7,825 bases of DNA from Microbacteriaceae bacterium (GCA_025463665.1 JAODAY010000005.1:1-7825), one strand, 5' to 3'; counted from the first letter of the stretch, positions 1 to 6,676 are shown. A program made the numbers and translations. Notes: generated by a model not told the origin, from the letters alone.

Positions 1-314
<314 letters not shown>

Positions 315-318
<4 letters not shown>

Positions 319-1535
319 GCGCGTGGGCGAGCGGAATCGTCGGAGCGGTCGTCGAGGCGTGGGCGGAACTGCGCATCCACAGAACGCGCGTGCTCTTGAG
401 CCTCATCGGAGTCGCCGTCGCCGTGACGGCCATCACCTCCGTCGTCGGGGTGGGGTCGATTGCCCAGCAGGCGCTGACGGAGTCCTCCGAGCGCTCGTCG
501 GGGCGGCCCGCGCTCATCAACCTCAGCGCCTACGGCACCTCGGGTCAGGTCGCTGATCTTGCGGTGATGGATGCCGTGTTCGCCACGATCACGGAGCGCT
601 ACGGCATCGACTACTCGAGTCGCAGCGCCGGGTCGGCGGAGCGGGTGCAGTTCATCGACGGCGTCGTCGACGTGCAGACGCAGGCGATCGACCAGCCATA
701 CGGGGCGATGCACCGCGTCGCGGTCGAGCACGGGGCGTGGTTCGCCGAGGGCGACGAGAACCGGCTGGCCCCGGCGCTCGTCGTCAACAACGTGTTCTGG
801 GAGAAGCTCGGCTCGCCCGATCTCGCGACGCACCCCGTGGTGACGCTCGGCGGCGGCGACCCGGTGACCGCGGTCGTCGTCGGGGTGCTGCCCACGGCGC
901 CGTACGAGGAGATGCCGTCGATGATGATGCTCTACTCGGCCTGGCAGCGCACCGGCACAGTCGACCCGGCCATGTACGGTCCGCCGCAGTATGAGCTGTG
1001 GGTTCCGCCGGAGATCGGCGACGAACTCAAGCCGCTCGTCGAACGCGACCTTAGGGGCGCCGTCGGCGAGGGCTACGACGTGAGCGTGAACCGCCAGGAC
1101 TACCTCGCGTGGGGACTCGGCGATCAGCTGCTGCCCTTCAAGCTCGTCATCGGCGGAGTCGCCCTGCTCGTGCTGGGTCTCGGGGCGCTAGGGCTCGTCA
1201 ACATCTCGCTCGTCACCGTGCGGCAGCGCATCCGCGAGATCGGCATCCGCCGCAGCTTCGGCGCGACCGCCGGCCGTGTCTTCTTCGCCGTCATGATGGA
1301 GAGCGTCGTCGCGACCATCGCCGCCGGCGTCGTGGGCGTCGGCCTGGCGATTCTCATCGTGCAGAACCCGTGGGTTCGGGCAATGGTGGGCCAGGGAGTC
1401 GAAGACCTCCCGCCGTTCCCGGTCGAGGCGGCGCTGGTCGGGCTCGCGGCATCCGCCCTCGTCGGCGCCCTCGCCGGACTGCTGCCGGCGCTGGTCGCGG
1501 TGCGGGTCAAGGTGATCGACGCCATTCGGTACTGA
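315..1535 (+). CDS. ABC transporter permease, MacB/FtsX family
   Basis: This 406-residue membrane protein is the partner of the preceding ATPase. The GTG start overlaps the upstream TGA, with GGAGG at 303-307 seven nt before it. The topology is that of the family: one hydrophobic helix near the N-terminus (about residues 26-48), a large extracytoplasmic MacB-like domain (about 50-270), then three helices (about 274-297, 321-349, 370-394). The cytoplasmic loop RQRIREIGIRRSFGAT (303-318) is the conserved FtsX coupling motif, and the C-terminus ends in the usual ARG-x-x-x-hydrophobic ALR-like form (VRVKVIDAIRY). Members export peptides, lipids or drugs, or act mechanically. Nothing here fixes the substrate. 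It is probably the last gene of its operon, since 78 nt separate it from ftsK. Confidence 0.93.
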
Positions 1536-1601
1536 ACCCCGCCGTTCCGCCCAACTACTGACACGCGCCCGCACTAGCCGGGCTGTGGCGGCCGTCGGCG
1601 G

Positions 1602-1607
1602 TACCGT
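1602..1607 (+). promoter_or_regulatory. Candidate -10 element of a leaderless ftsK promoter
   Basis: TACCGT fits the actinobacterial -10 pattern TANNNT. Its last base lies 7 nt before the A of the ftsK ATG, the spacing that places the transcription start on the start codon. No Shine-Dalgarno-like sequence is present in the bases before ATG, and no convincing -35 hexamer is visible 16-18 nt upstream (CGGGCT at 1579-1584). This is inferred from pattern and spacing only. The same arrangement occurs before the DUF3046 gene. Confidence 0.45.
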
Positions 1608-1613
1608 GATCCC

Positions 1614-4391
1614 ATGGCTACGAGTACCAAACCGACCCCGCGTTCGCGCGCGACCGCGAACGCGCGCTCTGGTACGGCCGCACGAACCGCCGCGACGAAG
1701 AAGCTCGCCGCGTCGAAAGTGGTTCCGAAGCCCGCACCGAACGACGAGCCCGGGCTGCTCAGCGTCGCCTGGCTCGGCATGGCCCACGTCGTCGGGGGAG
1801 CCGCGCGCTTTCTCGGCAAGGAGACGCTCGCCAAAGACGAGCGGCGCGACGGCGTTCCGTTCTTTCTCTTCGTGCTCGCCGTGGTCGGCGCCGTCGTCGA
1901 GTGGTTCAACCCGCTCGACCCGGTAGCCATCGCCCTCGACGCATACACCTTCGGCGGACTGCTCGGCCGGGTGGCCTTCGCCCTGCCCGTCATTCTCGTG
2001 ATCTTCGCCGTCTGGCTCTTCCGCCACCCGGCGAGCGTGCACGACAACGGCCGCATTGGAATCGGCCTCGGCATACTCATCACGACCATCAGTGCGCTCT
2101 GCCACATCTTCGGCGGGCAACCGGAATGGCCGCTGCGGGCGACCGAGATCGCCTCCGCCGGGGGAGTGCTCGGCTGGATCCTCGCCGCTCCGCTCCTGCT
2201 CGGGACCGAGTGGGTCGCCGTCCCCGTCGTCATCCTCCTGCTCGTGCTCTCCATCTTCATCATCACCAAGACGCCGCCGAATCGGGTGGCCGCCCGCTCG
2301 CGCGAGCTCTACGCCTACCTGTTCGGCGAAGAGCTCTCGGAGCGCGAGGCGAGGAAGCCCGCGGAGCCGTCGCGGAACGACACATCCGATCTCGGCTCGC
2401 TCGAGGCCCTGCGCATCGAGAACGACTATCGCGACGACGAGGATCCCTCCACCGTTCCGTGGTGGCGACGCAACAAGTCGAACCCCCGCGAAGACCAGGC
2501 CTTCGACTCGCCCGTCGTCGGCAAGACCGAGGTCATCGACCGCAGCGCGAACCAGGCCGAGCAGGAGGACACCGGCTTCGGCATCGAGCTGCTCGAGGAG
2601 CTCGTCAAGGCGGAAGACGCCGTCAAGCGCTTCACGGGCGAGGTCGACACGGGGGCCACAGGCCTGCGCGAAGACGGCCCCGTCGTCGTGCTGCCCGGGT
2701 TCGCGACCACGACGAGCGAGAAGGGGCACGCGGGCGACTTCGAGGGCGAGACCGTCGCTCCTCCCCGCGCAACGTCGCAGCGCGGCAGAAGCGCGCCCTA
2801 CCGGCTGCCCGTCGCGGCGATGCTCACCCCCGGCACCCCGCCCAAGTCGCGCAGCGCCGCCAACGACGAGATCGTCGCCTCCATCACCGAGGTGCTTCGC
2901 CAATTCCAAGTGGATGCCACAGTCACCGGTTTCAGCCGGGGCCCCTCCGTCACCCGCTACGAACTCGAACTCGGACCCGGGGTGAAGGTCGAGCGCGTCA
3001 CCGCCCTCGCCAAGAACATCAGCTACGCCGTCGCGAGCAACGAGGTCAACATCCTCTCGCCGATCCCCGGCAAGAGCGCCATCGGCGTCGAGATCCCGAA
3101 CAAGGACCGCGAGATCGTCTCGCTCGGCGACGTTCTGCGCTCCAACGCCTCCACCAAGAGCACCCACCCGATGACGATCGGCCTCGGCAAGGACGTCGAG
3201 GGAGGCTTCGTCGTCGCGAACCTCGCCAAGATGCCTCACCTCCTCGTGGCCGGCTCGACCGGCTCGGGAAAGTCGAGCTTCGTCAACTCCATGATCACCT
3301 CGGTGCTCATGCGGGCGACGCCCTCCGAGGTGCGCATGGTGCTCATCGACCCCAAGCGCGTGGAACTCTCGATCTACGCCGGGGTGCCCCACCTCATCAC
3401 GACCATCATCACGAACCCGAAGAAGGCAGCCGAAGCGCTCGCCTGGGTCGTGAAGGAGATGGATATGCGATACGACGACCTCGCGAGCTTCGGCTACCGC
3501 CACATCGACGACTTCAACAAGGCCGTCATCGCGAACGAGATCGTGCTGCCGGTCGGCAGCGAACGCGTGCTCTCGCCCTACCCCTACCTTCTTGTGGTGG
3601 TCGACGAGCTCGCCGACCTCATGATGGTCGCCCCGCGCGACGTCGAAGACTCGATCGTGCGCATCACCCAGCTGGCCCGCGCGTCGGGAATCCACCTCGT
3701 GCTCGCCACCCAGCGCCCCTCGGTCGACGTCGTCACCGGCCTGATCAAGGCGAACGTGCCCTCGCGGCTCGCCTTCGCGGTGAGCAGCATGACCGACTCC
3801 CGCGTCATCCTCGACCAGCCGGGCGCCGACAAGCTCATCGGCCAGGGCGACGCCCTGTTCCTGCCGATGGGCACCTCCAAGGCGATCCGCGTGCAGGGCG
3901 CCTGGGTCACCGAGAACGAGGTCGCCGCCGTCGTGCAGCACGTCATCGCCCAGGCCCAGCCCGAATACCGCGACGACGTCGCCGTCACCGTGGAGAAGAA
4001 GGTCGTCGACGCCGACATCGGCGACGACCTCGAGCTGCTGCTCGCCGCGACCGAACTCATCGTCAGCACGCAGTTCGGCTCCACCTCCATGCTGCAGCGC
4101 AAGCTGCGCGTCGGCTTCGCCAAGGCCGGCCGGCTCATGGACCTCCTCGAGTCCCGCGAAATCGTCGGGCCGTCGGAGGGCTCCAAGGCCAGGGACGTTC
4201 TCGTGAGCGTCGAGCAGCTGCCATCGGTGCTCGCGCGACTGCGCGGCGGCGACGCGCCTGGCGGCGCTCCCACTGCCGCCGCGGCATCCGTCATGCCTCA
4301 GCGTGACCTCGTCGATGAATCCTTCAGCGGGTACGATGAGGTCGAGGCTGCTTCAGACGAAGACGCCTGGAACCTGACTGACCGGGAGTAA
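1614..4391 (+). CDS. ftsK: DNA translocase FtsK/SpoIIIE family
   Basis: This is a 925-residue septal DNA pump that moves chromosomal DNA during division and helps dimer resolution at dif. The N-terminus is basic and low complexity (residues 1-40). Four to five hydrophobic helices follow (about 82-98, 114-136, 148-165, 184-196, 200-218), then a variable acidic linker (about 220-400). The FtsK alpha/beta motor has Walker [10 protein letters not shown] at 547-555 (Lys553) and Walker [14 protein letters not shown] at 658-670 (Asp664, Glu665). [13 protein letters not shown] (697-709) is a strongly conserved family stretch. A winged-helix gamma domain that reads oriented DNA motifs occupies about 805-868, followed by an acidic tail. 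Length is normal for actinobacteria. The ATG start gives the expected basic N-terminus. There is no SD, so it may be leaderless. pgsA begins 4 nt after the stop. Confidence 0.97.
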   Translation: MATSTKPTPRSRATANARSGTAARTAATKKLAASKVVPKPAPNDEPGLLSVAWLGMAHVVGGAARFLGKETLAKDERRDGVPFFLFVLAVVGAVVEWFNPLDPVAIALDAYTFGGLLGRVAFALPVILVIFAVWLFRHPASVHDNGRIGIGLGILITTISALCHIFGGQPEWPLRATEIASAGGVLGWILAAPLLLGTEWVAVPVVILLLVLSIFIITKTPPNRVAARSRELYAYLFGEELSEREARKPAEPSRNDTSDLGSLEALRIENDYRDDEDPSTVPWWRRNKSNPREDQAFDSPVVGKTEVIDRSANQAEQEDTGFGIELLEELVKAEDAVKRFTGEVDTGATGLREDGPVVVLPGFATTTSEKGHAGDFEGETVAPPRATSQRGRSAPYRLPVAAMLTPGTPPKSRSAANDEIVASITEVLRQFQVDATVTGFSRGPSVTRYELELGPGVKVERVTALAKNISYAVASNEVNILSPIPGKSAIGVEIPNKDREIVSLGDVLRSNASTKSTHPMTIGLGKDVEGGFVVANLAKMPHLLVAGSTGSGKSSFVNSMITSVLMRATPSEVRMVLIDPKRVELSIYAGVPHLITTIITNPKKAAEALAWVVKEMDMRYDDLASFGYRHIDDFNKAVIANEIVLPVGSERVLSPYPYLLVVVDELADLMMVAPRDVEDSIVRITQLARASGIHLVLATQRPSVDVVTGLIKANVPSRLAFAVSSMTDSRVILDQPGADKLIGQGDALFLPMGTSKAIRVQGAWVTENEVAAVVQHVIAQAQPEYRDDVAVTVEKKVVDADIGDDLELLLAATELIVSTQFGSTSMLQRKLRVGFAKAGRLMDLLESREIVGPSEGSKARDVLVSVEQLPSVLARLRGGDAPGGAPTAAAASVMPQRDLVDESFSGYDEVEAASDEDAWNLTDRE

Positions 4392-4395
4392 GCGC

Positions 4396-5046
4396 GTGGC
4401 GACAACACCGGTGGGTCCACCCTCAGCAGCGGCACCCCGAAACACCATGCGCGGCCGCGTCATCAGCTCGGGTGAGACGCCCGCGAGCAACGCCAACATC
4501 GCCAACATCATCACCGTCGTGCGCATTCTGCTCGCCCCGCTGTTCGTCTGGCTGCTGCTTCTCGACAATGGCGAGCTGGGGGCGCTGCGCTGGGTGGCGG
4601 GCGTGCTGTTCATCGTGGCCATCGCCACCGACGGAGTCGACGGGCACCTCGCGCGCAGCAAGAACCTCGTCACCAACGTCGGCATTCTGCTCGACCCCAT
4701 CGCCGACAAGATCCTCATCGGCGGCGCGCTCATCGCGCTGTCCATGCTCGGCGAACTGTGGTGGTGGGTCACCATCCTCATCCTCGTGCGCGAGGTCGGC
4801 ATCACGATCTACCGGTTCGCCGTGCTGAGCAAGCGCGTCATTCCCGCCTCGCACGGTGGCAAGCTCAAGACCATCTCCCAGTCGGTCGCGATCCCGCTGT
4901 TCCTGGTGCCGCTGTGGACAGTGTTCGGCGACTGGGTGCTCGTCGTCAACTGGATCGCGATGGCCGCCGCGCTCGTGCTCACCGTGGTCACTGGAATCGA
5001 CTACCTCCTGCAGGCCCGCAAGCTGAGACGTGCGGCCAGTGTCTGA
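4396..5046 (+). CDS. pgsA: CDP-diacylglycerol--glycerol-3-phosphate 3-phosphatidyltransferase (phosphatidylglycerolphosphate synthase)
   Basis: This is a 216-residue integral membrane enzyme of the CDP-alcohol phosphatidyltransferase family. It joins CDP-diacylglycerol and sn-glycerol-3-phosphate to give phosphatidylglycerolphosphate and CMP, the step towards phosphatidylglycerol and cardiolipin. The diagnostic motif D-x2-DG-x2-AR-x8-G-x3-D-x3-D is complete: Asp79, Asp82, Gly83, Ala86-Arg87, Gly96, Asp100 and Asp104, where the aspartates bind metal and substrate. About six hydrophobic helices surround it. The N-terminal 35 residues are a polar, Pro/Ala-rich extension with little conservation expected. 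The GTG start is supported by GGGAG at 4384-4388 inside the end of ftsK, 7 nt upstream, so translation is probably coupled. Actinobacteria carry several paralogues of this family. The position next to ftsK matches mycobacterial pgsA3, so the exact lipid product is less certain than the family. Confidence 0.92.
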   Translation: MATTPVGPPSAAAPRNTMRGRVISSGETPASNANIANIITVVRILLAPLFVWLLLLDNGELGALRWVAGVLFIVAIATDGVDGHLARSKNLVTNVGILLDPIADKILIGGALIALSMLGELWWWVTILILVREVGITIYRFAVLSKRVIPASHGGKLKTISQSVAIPLFLVPLWTVFGDWVLVVNWIAMAAALVLTVVTGIDYLLQARKLRRAASV

Positions 5047-5551
5047 CCGCACGCGTTCCGACGACGCGGCCGCACTCGGCCGGGAGCTCATCGCGCTGCT
5101 GACGGAGAGAAAGCTCACCGTCGCCGTCGCGGAGTCGCTGACCGGCGGCCTCCTCGTCGCCGAACTCATCCGAACCCCCGGCGCCTCCGCCGTCGTCATC
5201 GGGGGAGTGGTCGCCTACAACACGGCCATCAAGCACTCGGTGCTCGGTGTCGACGCCGACCTGCTCGCCGGCCGCGGCGCCGTCGATGCGGATGTCGCGA
5301 GGCAGATGGCCACGGGCGTGCGGGTCGCACTCGCCGTCGATGGCAGGCCCGCCGACGTCGGTATCGCGACCACGGGTGTGGCCGGTCCGCAGGGGCAGGA
5401 CGGCAAGCCGGTCGGGCTCGTCTTCCTCGGGGTCGCGTTCGGCAGCGAAGTCGTGGTGATCCCCATGCAGTTATCAGGTGACCGTGATGCAATCCGTTCT
5501 GCAGTGGTCTCCGAATCACTCAGGAGGGTGAAGCGGTTGCTGTCGGAATGA
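5039..5551 (+). CDS. cinA: CinA C-terminal domain protein, nicotinamide-nucleotide amidohydrolase (PncC-type)
   Basis: This 170-residue protein consists of the CinA C-terminal domain alone, without the N-terminal MoCF-like half of full-length CinA. The family deamidates nicotinamide mononucleotide to nicotinate mononucleotide, returning by-product NMN (for instance from NAD-dependent DNA ligase) to NAD synthesis. Visible motifs are VAVAESLTGG (residues 28-37), with the conserved Ser33 of the ES-x-TGG signature, GGVVAYNTAIK (55-65), and TTGVAGPQGQDGKPVG (111-126). The GTG at 5039 is preferred: it overlaps the pgsA stop by 8 nt and has a GAG-containing purine stretch at about 5024-5029. A GTG at 5030 would add three residues but leaves no room for a ribosome site. 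The older name 'competence/damage-inducible' reflects cinA-recA linkage in streptococci; recA lies 1.3 kb downstream here. Confidence 0.9.
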   Translation: MSDRTRSDDAAALGRELIALLTERKLTVAVAESLTGGLLVAELIRTPGASAVVIGGVVAYNTAIKHSVLGVDADLLAGRGAVDADVARQMATGVRVALAVDGRPADVGIATTGVAGPQGQDGKPVGLVFLGVAFGSEVVVIPMQLSGDRDAIRSAVVSESLRRVKRLLSE

Positions 5552-5600
5552 CGGCTTCGGCGCGACGCGAGCATGGATCTGAATAACGATCGAAGCTCGG

Positions 5601-5627
5601 GGAATACAACGGGTTTCTATCTCGTTA
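5601..5627 (+). promoter_or_regulatory. ECF sigma-factor promoter (SigR/SigH/SigE type) for clgR
   Basis: The -35 element GGAAT (5601-5605, preceded by GG and followed by A) is followed after 18 nt by GTT (5624-5626, within CGTTA). This equals the SigR/SigH-type consensus GGAAT-N18-GTT described in Streptomyces and its relatives. It lies 123 nt upstream of the clgR ATG, in a local AT-rich dip (27 of 60 bases are G or C at 5581-5640). Transcription should start near 5634-5637, leaving a leader of about 115 nt. In Corynebacterium glutamicum clgR is under SigH and in Mycobacterium tuberculosis under SigE, so the placement agrees with known biology. The start site is inferred. Confidence 0.75.
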
Positions 5628-5634
5628 CAGATAG
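5617..5634. repeat. Perfect inverted repeat around the clgR promoter -10
   Basis: CTATCT (5617-5622) and AGATAG (5629-5634) are exact reverse complements separated by CGTTAC (5623-5628). The six-base spacer contains the presumed ECF -10 element. As DNA this could be a dimeric regulator's operator blocking the promoter. As RNA it would be a weak hairpin, and most of it lies upstream of the predicted start. No known regulator's site is recognised. Confidence 0.5.
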
Positions 5635-5685
5635 CGGATTATGAAGCGCCACGCATCATGCTCTGACTAGAGTTGAGAGGTGGGC

Positions 5686-5700
5686 GTTTGCTAGTCAAAC
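5686..5700. repeat. Short inverted repeat in the clgR leader
   Basis: GTTTG (5686-5690) and CAAAC (5696-5700) are perfect 5-bp arms around CTAGT, 50 nt before the clgR ATG. It could be an operator half-site pair or a small RNA hairpin. The arms are short and chance occurrence in 200 nt is quite possible. Confidence 0.3.
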
Positions 5701-5749
5701 TGCTCGATCACATGAAGATCAGGGCAACACAGACTTTGAGGAGGGTCCA

Positions 5750-6061
5750 ATGGTTCTAGTTCGTCAAGAAATCGGTGACGTGCTCCGCGACTTCCGTTTG
5801 CAGAAGGGTCGCACCCTTCGCCAAGTCGCCAGCAAGGCAAGTGTGGCGCTCGGTTACCTGAGCGAGGTAGAGCGTGGCCAGAAAGAGGCCAGTTCAGAGA
5901 TCCTTGCATCGGTAGCAGAGGCGCTCGAAACCCCTATCTCCGTCATCATGCGTGAAGTCGGTGATCGCCTCGCGATCATCGAGGGCGTAGCGGCAACAAT
6001 CCCGGACACCCTTCCGGACGATCTCGTCGCAGAGTTCGACGCGAATCTCGTTTCGCGTTAA
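5750..6061 (+). CDS. clgR: ClgR-type transcriptional activator of Clp protease genes (XRE-family HTH)
   Basis: This is a 103-residue DNA-binding protein. A Cro/C1-type helix-turn-helix spans about residues 8-66. The sequence from TLRQVASKASVALGYLSEVE (22-41) into ERGQKEASSEIL (41-52) is the hallmark of actinobacterial ClgR, which activates clpP1P2, clpC and other stress and repair genes through CGC-N5-GCG-type sites. The ATG is set by GAGGAGGG at 5738-5745, the best ribosome site in the window, 4 nt upstream. The C-terminal 35 residues are acidic and end in VSR; there is no terminal Ala-Ala of the kind linked to Clp degradation of Streptomyces ClgR. GC content is about 58% against 63-70% in neighbouring genes. 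Transcription appears independent of cinA, from the ECF-type promoter upstream, and ends at the terminator at 6100. Confidence 0.93.
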   Translation: MVLVRQEIGDVLRDFRLQKGRTLRQVASKASVALGYLSEVERGQKEASSEILASVAEALETPISVIMREVGDRLAIIEGVAATIPDTLPDDLVAEFDANLVSR

Positions 6062-6099
6062 AGCTTAGGCACCCTCCTTTCCCAAGCCCCGATTCGAAT

Positions 6100-6137
6100 C
6101 GAACGCCCCGGTCACCGCCGGGGCGTTCGTCGTTTCT
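6100..6137 (+). terminator. Intrinsic terminator after clgR
   Basis: The arms CGAACGCCCCGG (6100-6111) and CCGGGGCGTTCG (6118-6129) form a perfect 12-bp, GC-rich stem with a 6-nt loop (TCACCG). A modest T-rich tail follows (TCGTTTCT, 6130-6137). It lies 38 nt after the clgR stop and separates it from the DUF3046 gene. It is immediately preceded by a 10-bp perfect palindrome, GATTCGAATC (6091-6100). Confidence 0.85.
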
Positions 6138-6153
6138 CCCGTCACACTGACGT

Positions 6154-6159
6154 TAGGGT
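6154..6159 (+). promoter_or_regulatory. Candidate -10 element of a leaderless promoter for the DUF3046 gene
   Basis: TAGGGT fits TANNNT and ends 7 nt before the G of the GTG start, exactly as TACCGT does before ftsK. No purine-rich ribosome site of the usual kind intervenes, although AGGG is contained within the -10 itself. No clear -35 is seen. The strong terminator just upstream means this gene needs its own promoter, which supports the call. Confidence 0.5.
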
Positions 6160-6165
6160 TGTTCG

Positions 6166-6390
6166 GTGCGATTGAGTGAATTCCGGATAGCCGTGGCCGA
6201 AGAGTTCAGCGAGGCCTACGGCCGCGTGCTCACGCGCGACCTCGTGCTCGACGCCGTCGGGGGACTCACCGCCGACCAGGCGCTGGCGGCCGGGGTACCC
6301 GCCCGCTCGGTCTGGATCGCCCTGTGCGACGCGAGTGATGTGCCCGCCGAGCGCCGCTACGGCGTGGGCCTGCGTGAAGCCCGCGACTGA
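6166..6390 (+). CDS. DUF3046 family protein (small, unknown function)
   Basis: This is a 74-residue soluble protein. The N-terminus (V/M)RLSEF followed by an EEF-x-EAYGR-x-LTRD-x-VL stretch (residues 12-28) and the AL-x-AGVP-x-R-x-VW-x-ALCD-x-x-DVP-x-ERR region (39-64) are the conserved features of DUF3046. This actinobacterial family is characteristically encoded just upstream of recA (in M. tuberculosis, Rv2738c). Its function is not established, and the conserved placement suggests a link to recA expression or DNA repair without proving one. GTG is the start because it gives the conserved RLSEF N-terminus directly, and a -10-like TAGGGT sits 7 nt before it. There are no membrane segments or catalytic motifs. 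A shadow frame reads on the opposite strand and is not considered real. Confidence 0.88.
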   Translation: MRLSEFRIAVAEEFSEAYGRVLTRDLVLDAVGGLTADQALAAGVPARSVWIALCDASDVPAERRYGVGLREARD

Positions 6391-6422
6391 GGGCCGCGCG
6401 CCCGTGCCGCTGCTCCCGCCGC

Positions 6423-6443
6423 CGCCCTCCCGCCGCGAGGGCG
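6423..6443 (+). terminator. GC-rich hairpin downstream of the DUF3046 gene, possible terminator
   Basis: CGCCCTC (6423-6429) pairs with GAGGGCG (6437-6443) over a 7-nt loop, 33 nt after the stop codon. Only a short TTT follows, inside CCAGTTTGG, so termination efficiency is doubtful. It is a plausible end for the DUF3046 transcript. Confidence 0.4.
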
Positions 6444-6498
6444 CCAGTTTGGTACACAGGCTGCAGACCGAGCCGTAGCTCTCGTTCCCCACTGGCGC
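6441..6498. repeat. Long-range 8-bp inverted repeat
   Basis: GCGCCAGT (6441-6448) and ACTGGCGC (6491-6498) are exact reverse complements with 42 nt between them. The interior can form smaller stems: GGCT/AGCC at 6459-6462 and 6471-6474, or alternatively GAGC/GCTC at 6470-6473 and 6478-6481. It shares GCG (6441-6443) with the right arm of the preceding hairpin, so the two structures exclude each other. Confidence 0.4.
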
Positions 6499-6546
6499 GC
6501 ACACCGTCCGGCCGGGCGTTAGCCCCTCGCGGCGTGGGCTTCGATC

Positions 6547-6557
6547 CGCACACTGCG
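6547..6557. promoter_or_regulatory. Possible ClgR binding site upstream of recA
   Basis: CGC-ACACT-GCG matches the ClgR core CGC-N5-GCG and extends by one symmetric pair to CCGC/GCGG (6546-6558). Flanking positions of the published corynebacterial consensus fit only partly. In GC-rich DNA this core arises often by chance. The position, 34 bp before the SOS box in the recA upstream region, makes it worth noting. Confidence 0.35.
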
Positions 6558-6590
6558 GCGGCTTTCCTTGCAACACGCCCGCGCAACCCT

Positions 6591-6606
6591 TCGAACATCC
6601 GTTCGC
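6591..6606. promoter_or_regulatory. SOS box (LexA operator) of recA
   Basis: TCGAAC-ATCC-GTTCGC matches the actinobacterial/Gram-positive LexA site (core GAAC-N4-GTTC, full form TCGAAC-N4-GTTCGA) in 15 of 16 positions, counting the four spacer bases as free; only the last base differs. It lies about 200 nt upstream of the recA start and overlaps the -35 of a promoter candidate, the usual geometry for LexA repression relieved after DNA damage. Confidence 0.88.
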
Positions 6607-6631
6607 ATCTCGATAGACTCCTCCATAGCTT
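6602..6631 (+). promoter_or_regulatory. Candidate SOS-regulated recA promoter
   Basis: TTCGCA (6602-6607, four of six bases of TTGACA) is followed after 18 nt by TAGCTT (6626-6631, TANNNT). The -35 lies within the LexA site, so LexA binding would exclude RNA polymerase. The predicted start is near 6638, giving a leader of about 170 nt. Hexamer matches are moderate. Confidence 0.45.
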
Positions 6632-6638
6632 CTATCGA
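6610..6638. repeat. 8-bp perfect inverted repeat next to the SOS box
   Basis: TCGATAGA (6610-6617) and TCTATCGA (6631-6638) are exact reverse complements 13 nt apart. They begin 4 nt after the LexA site and straddle the candidate -10 TAGCTT. The arms' centres are 21 bp apart, two helical turns, which would suit a dimeric DNA-binding protein. The site is not recognised. Confidence 0.5.
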
Positions 6639-6676
6639 AGACGGTTTATTCACTGTTCGCCGGTGTCCCGACTCAA

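Noticed and set aside
1188..3941. Very long open frame (917 codons) on the minus strand opposite the permease end and ftsK
   Set aside because: It is an antisense shadow: low-complexity His/Asp/Arg/Gly-rich translation, no recognisable domain, and it lies opposite a complete FtsK with all motifs. High GC makes such frames long.
1901..4306. 801-codon + strand frame overlapping ftsK
   Set aside because: It is an Arg/His/Pro-rich out-of-frame shadow of ftsK without any domain.
5548..5586. 12-codon frame starting in an ATGA overlap with the cinA stop, with AGGAGG at 5522-5527
   Set aside because: The SD-like sequence is about 20 nt away and within cinA codons; the peptide is too short to support.
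6085..6115. TTCGAATC with flanking C-runs, resembling a tRNA T-arm
   Set aside because: No acceptor, D or anticodon arm is present; the bases belong to a palindrome and the clgR terminator.
6101..6128. GAAC...GTTC as a second LexA site
   Set aside because: The arms are 20 nt apart rather than 4 and form the terminator stem.
6511..6530. GCGTTAGCCC resembling an integron attC core
   Set aside because: It does not fit the GTTRRRY core, has no partner core site, no cassette and no integrase; it is a simple GGGC/GCCC hairpin.
6142..6576. Minus-strand frame with CSLC-like cysteines opposite the DUF3046 gene and its 3' region
   Set aside because: It overlaps a convincing conserved gene, has no ribosome site, and its two cysteines do not make a zinc-ribbon.
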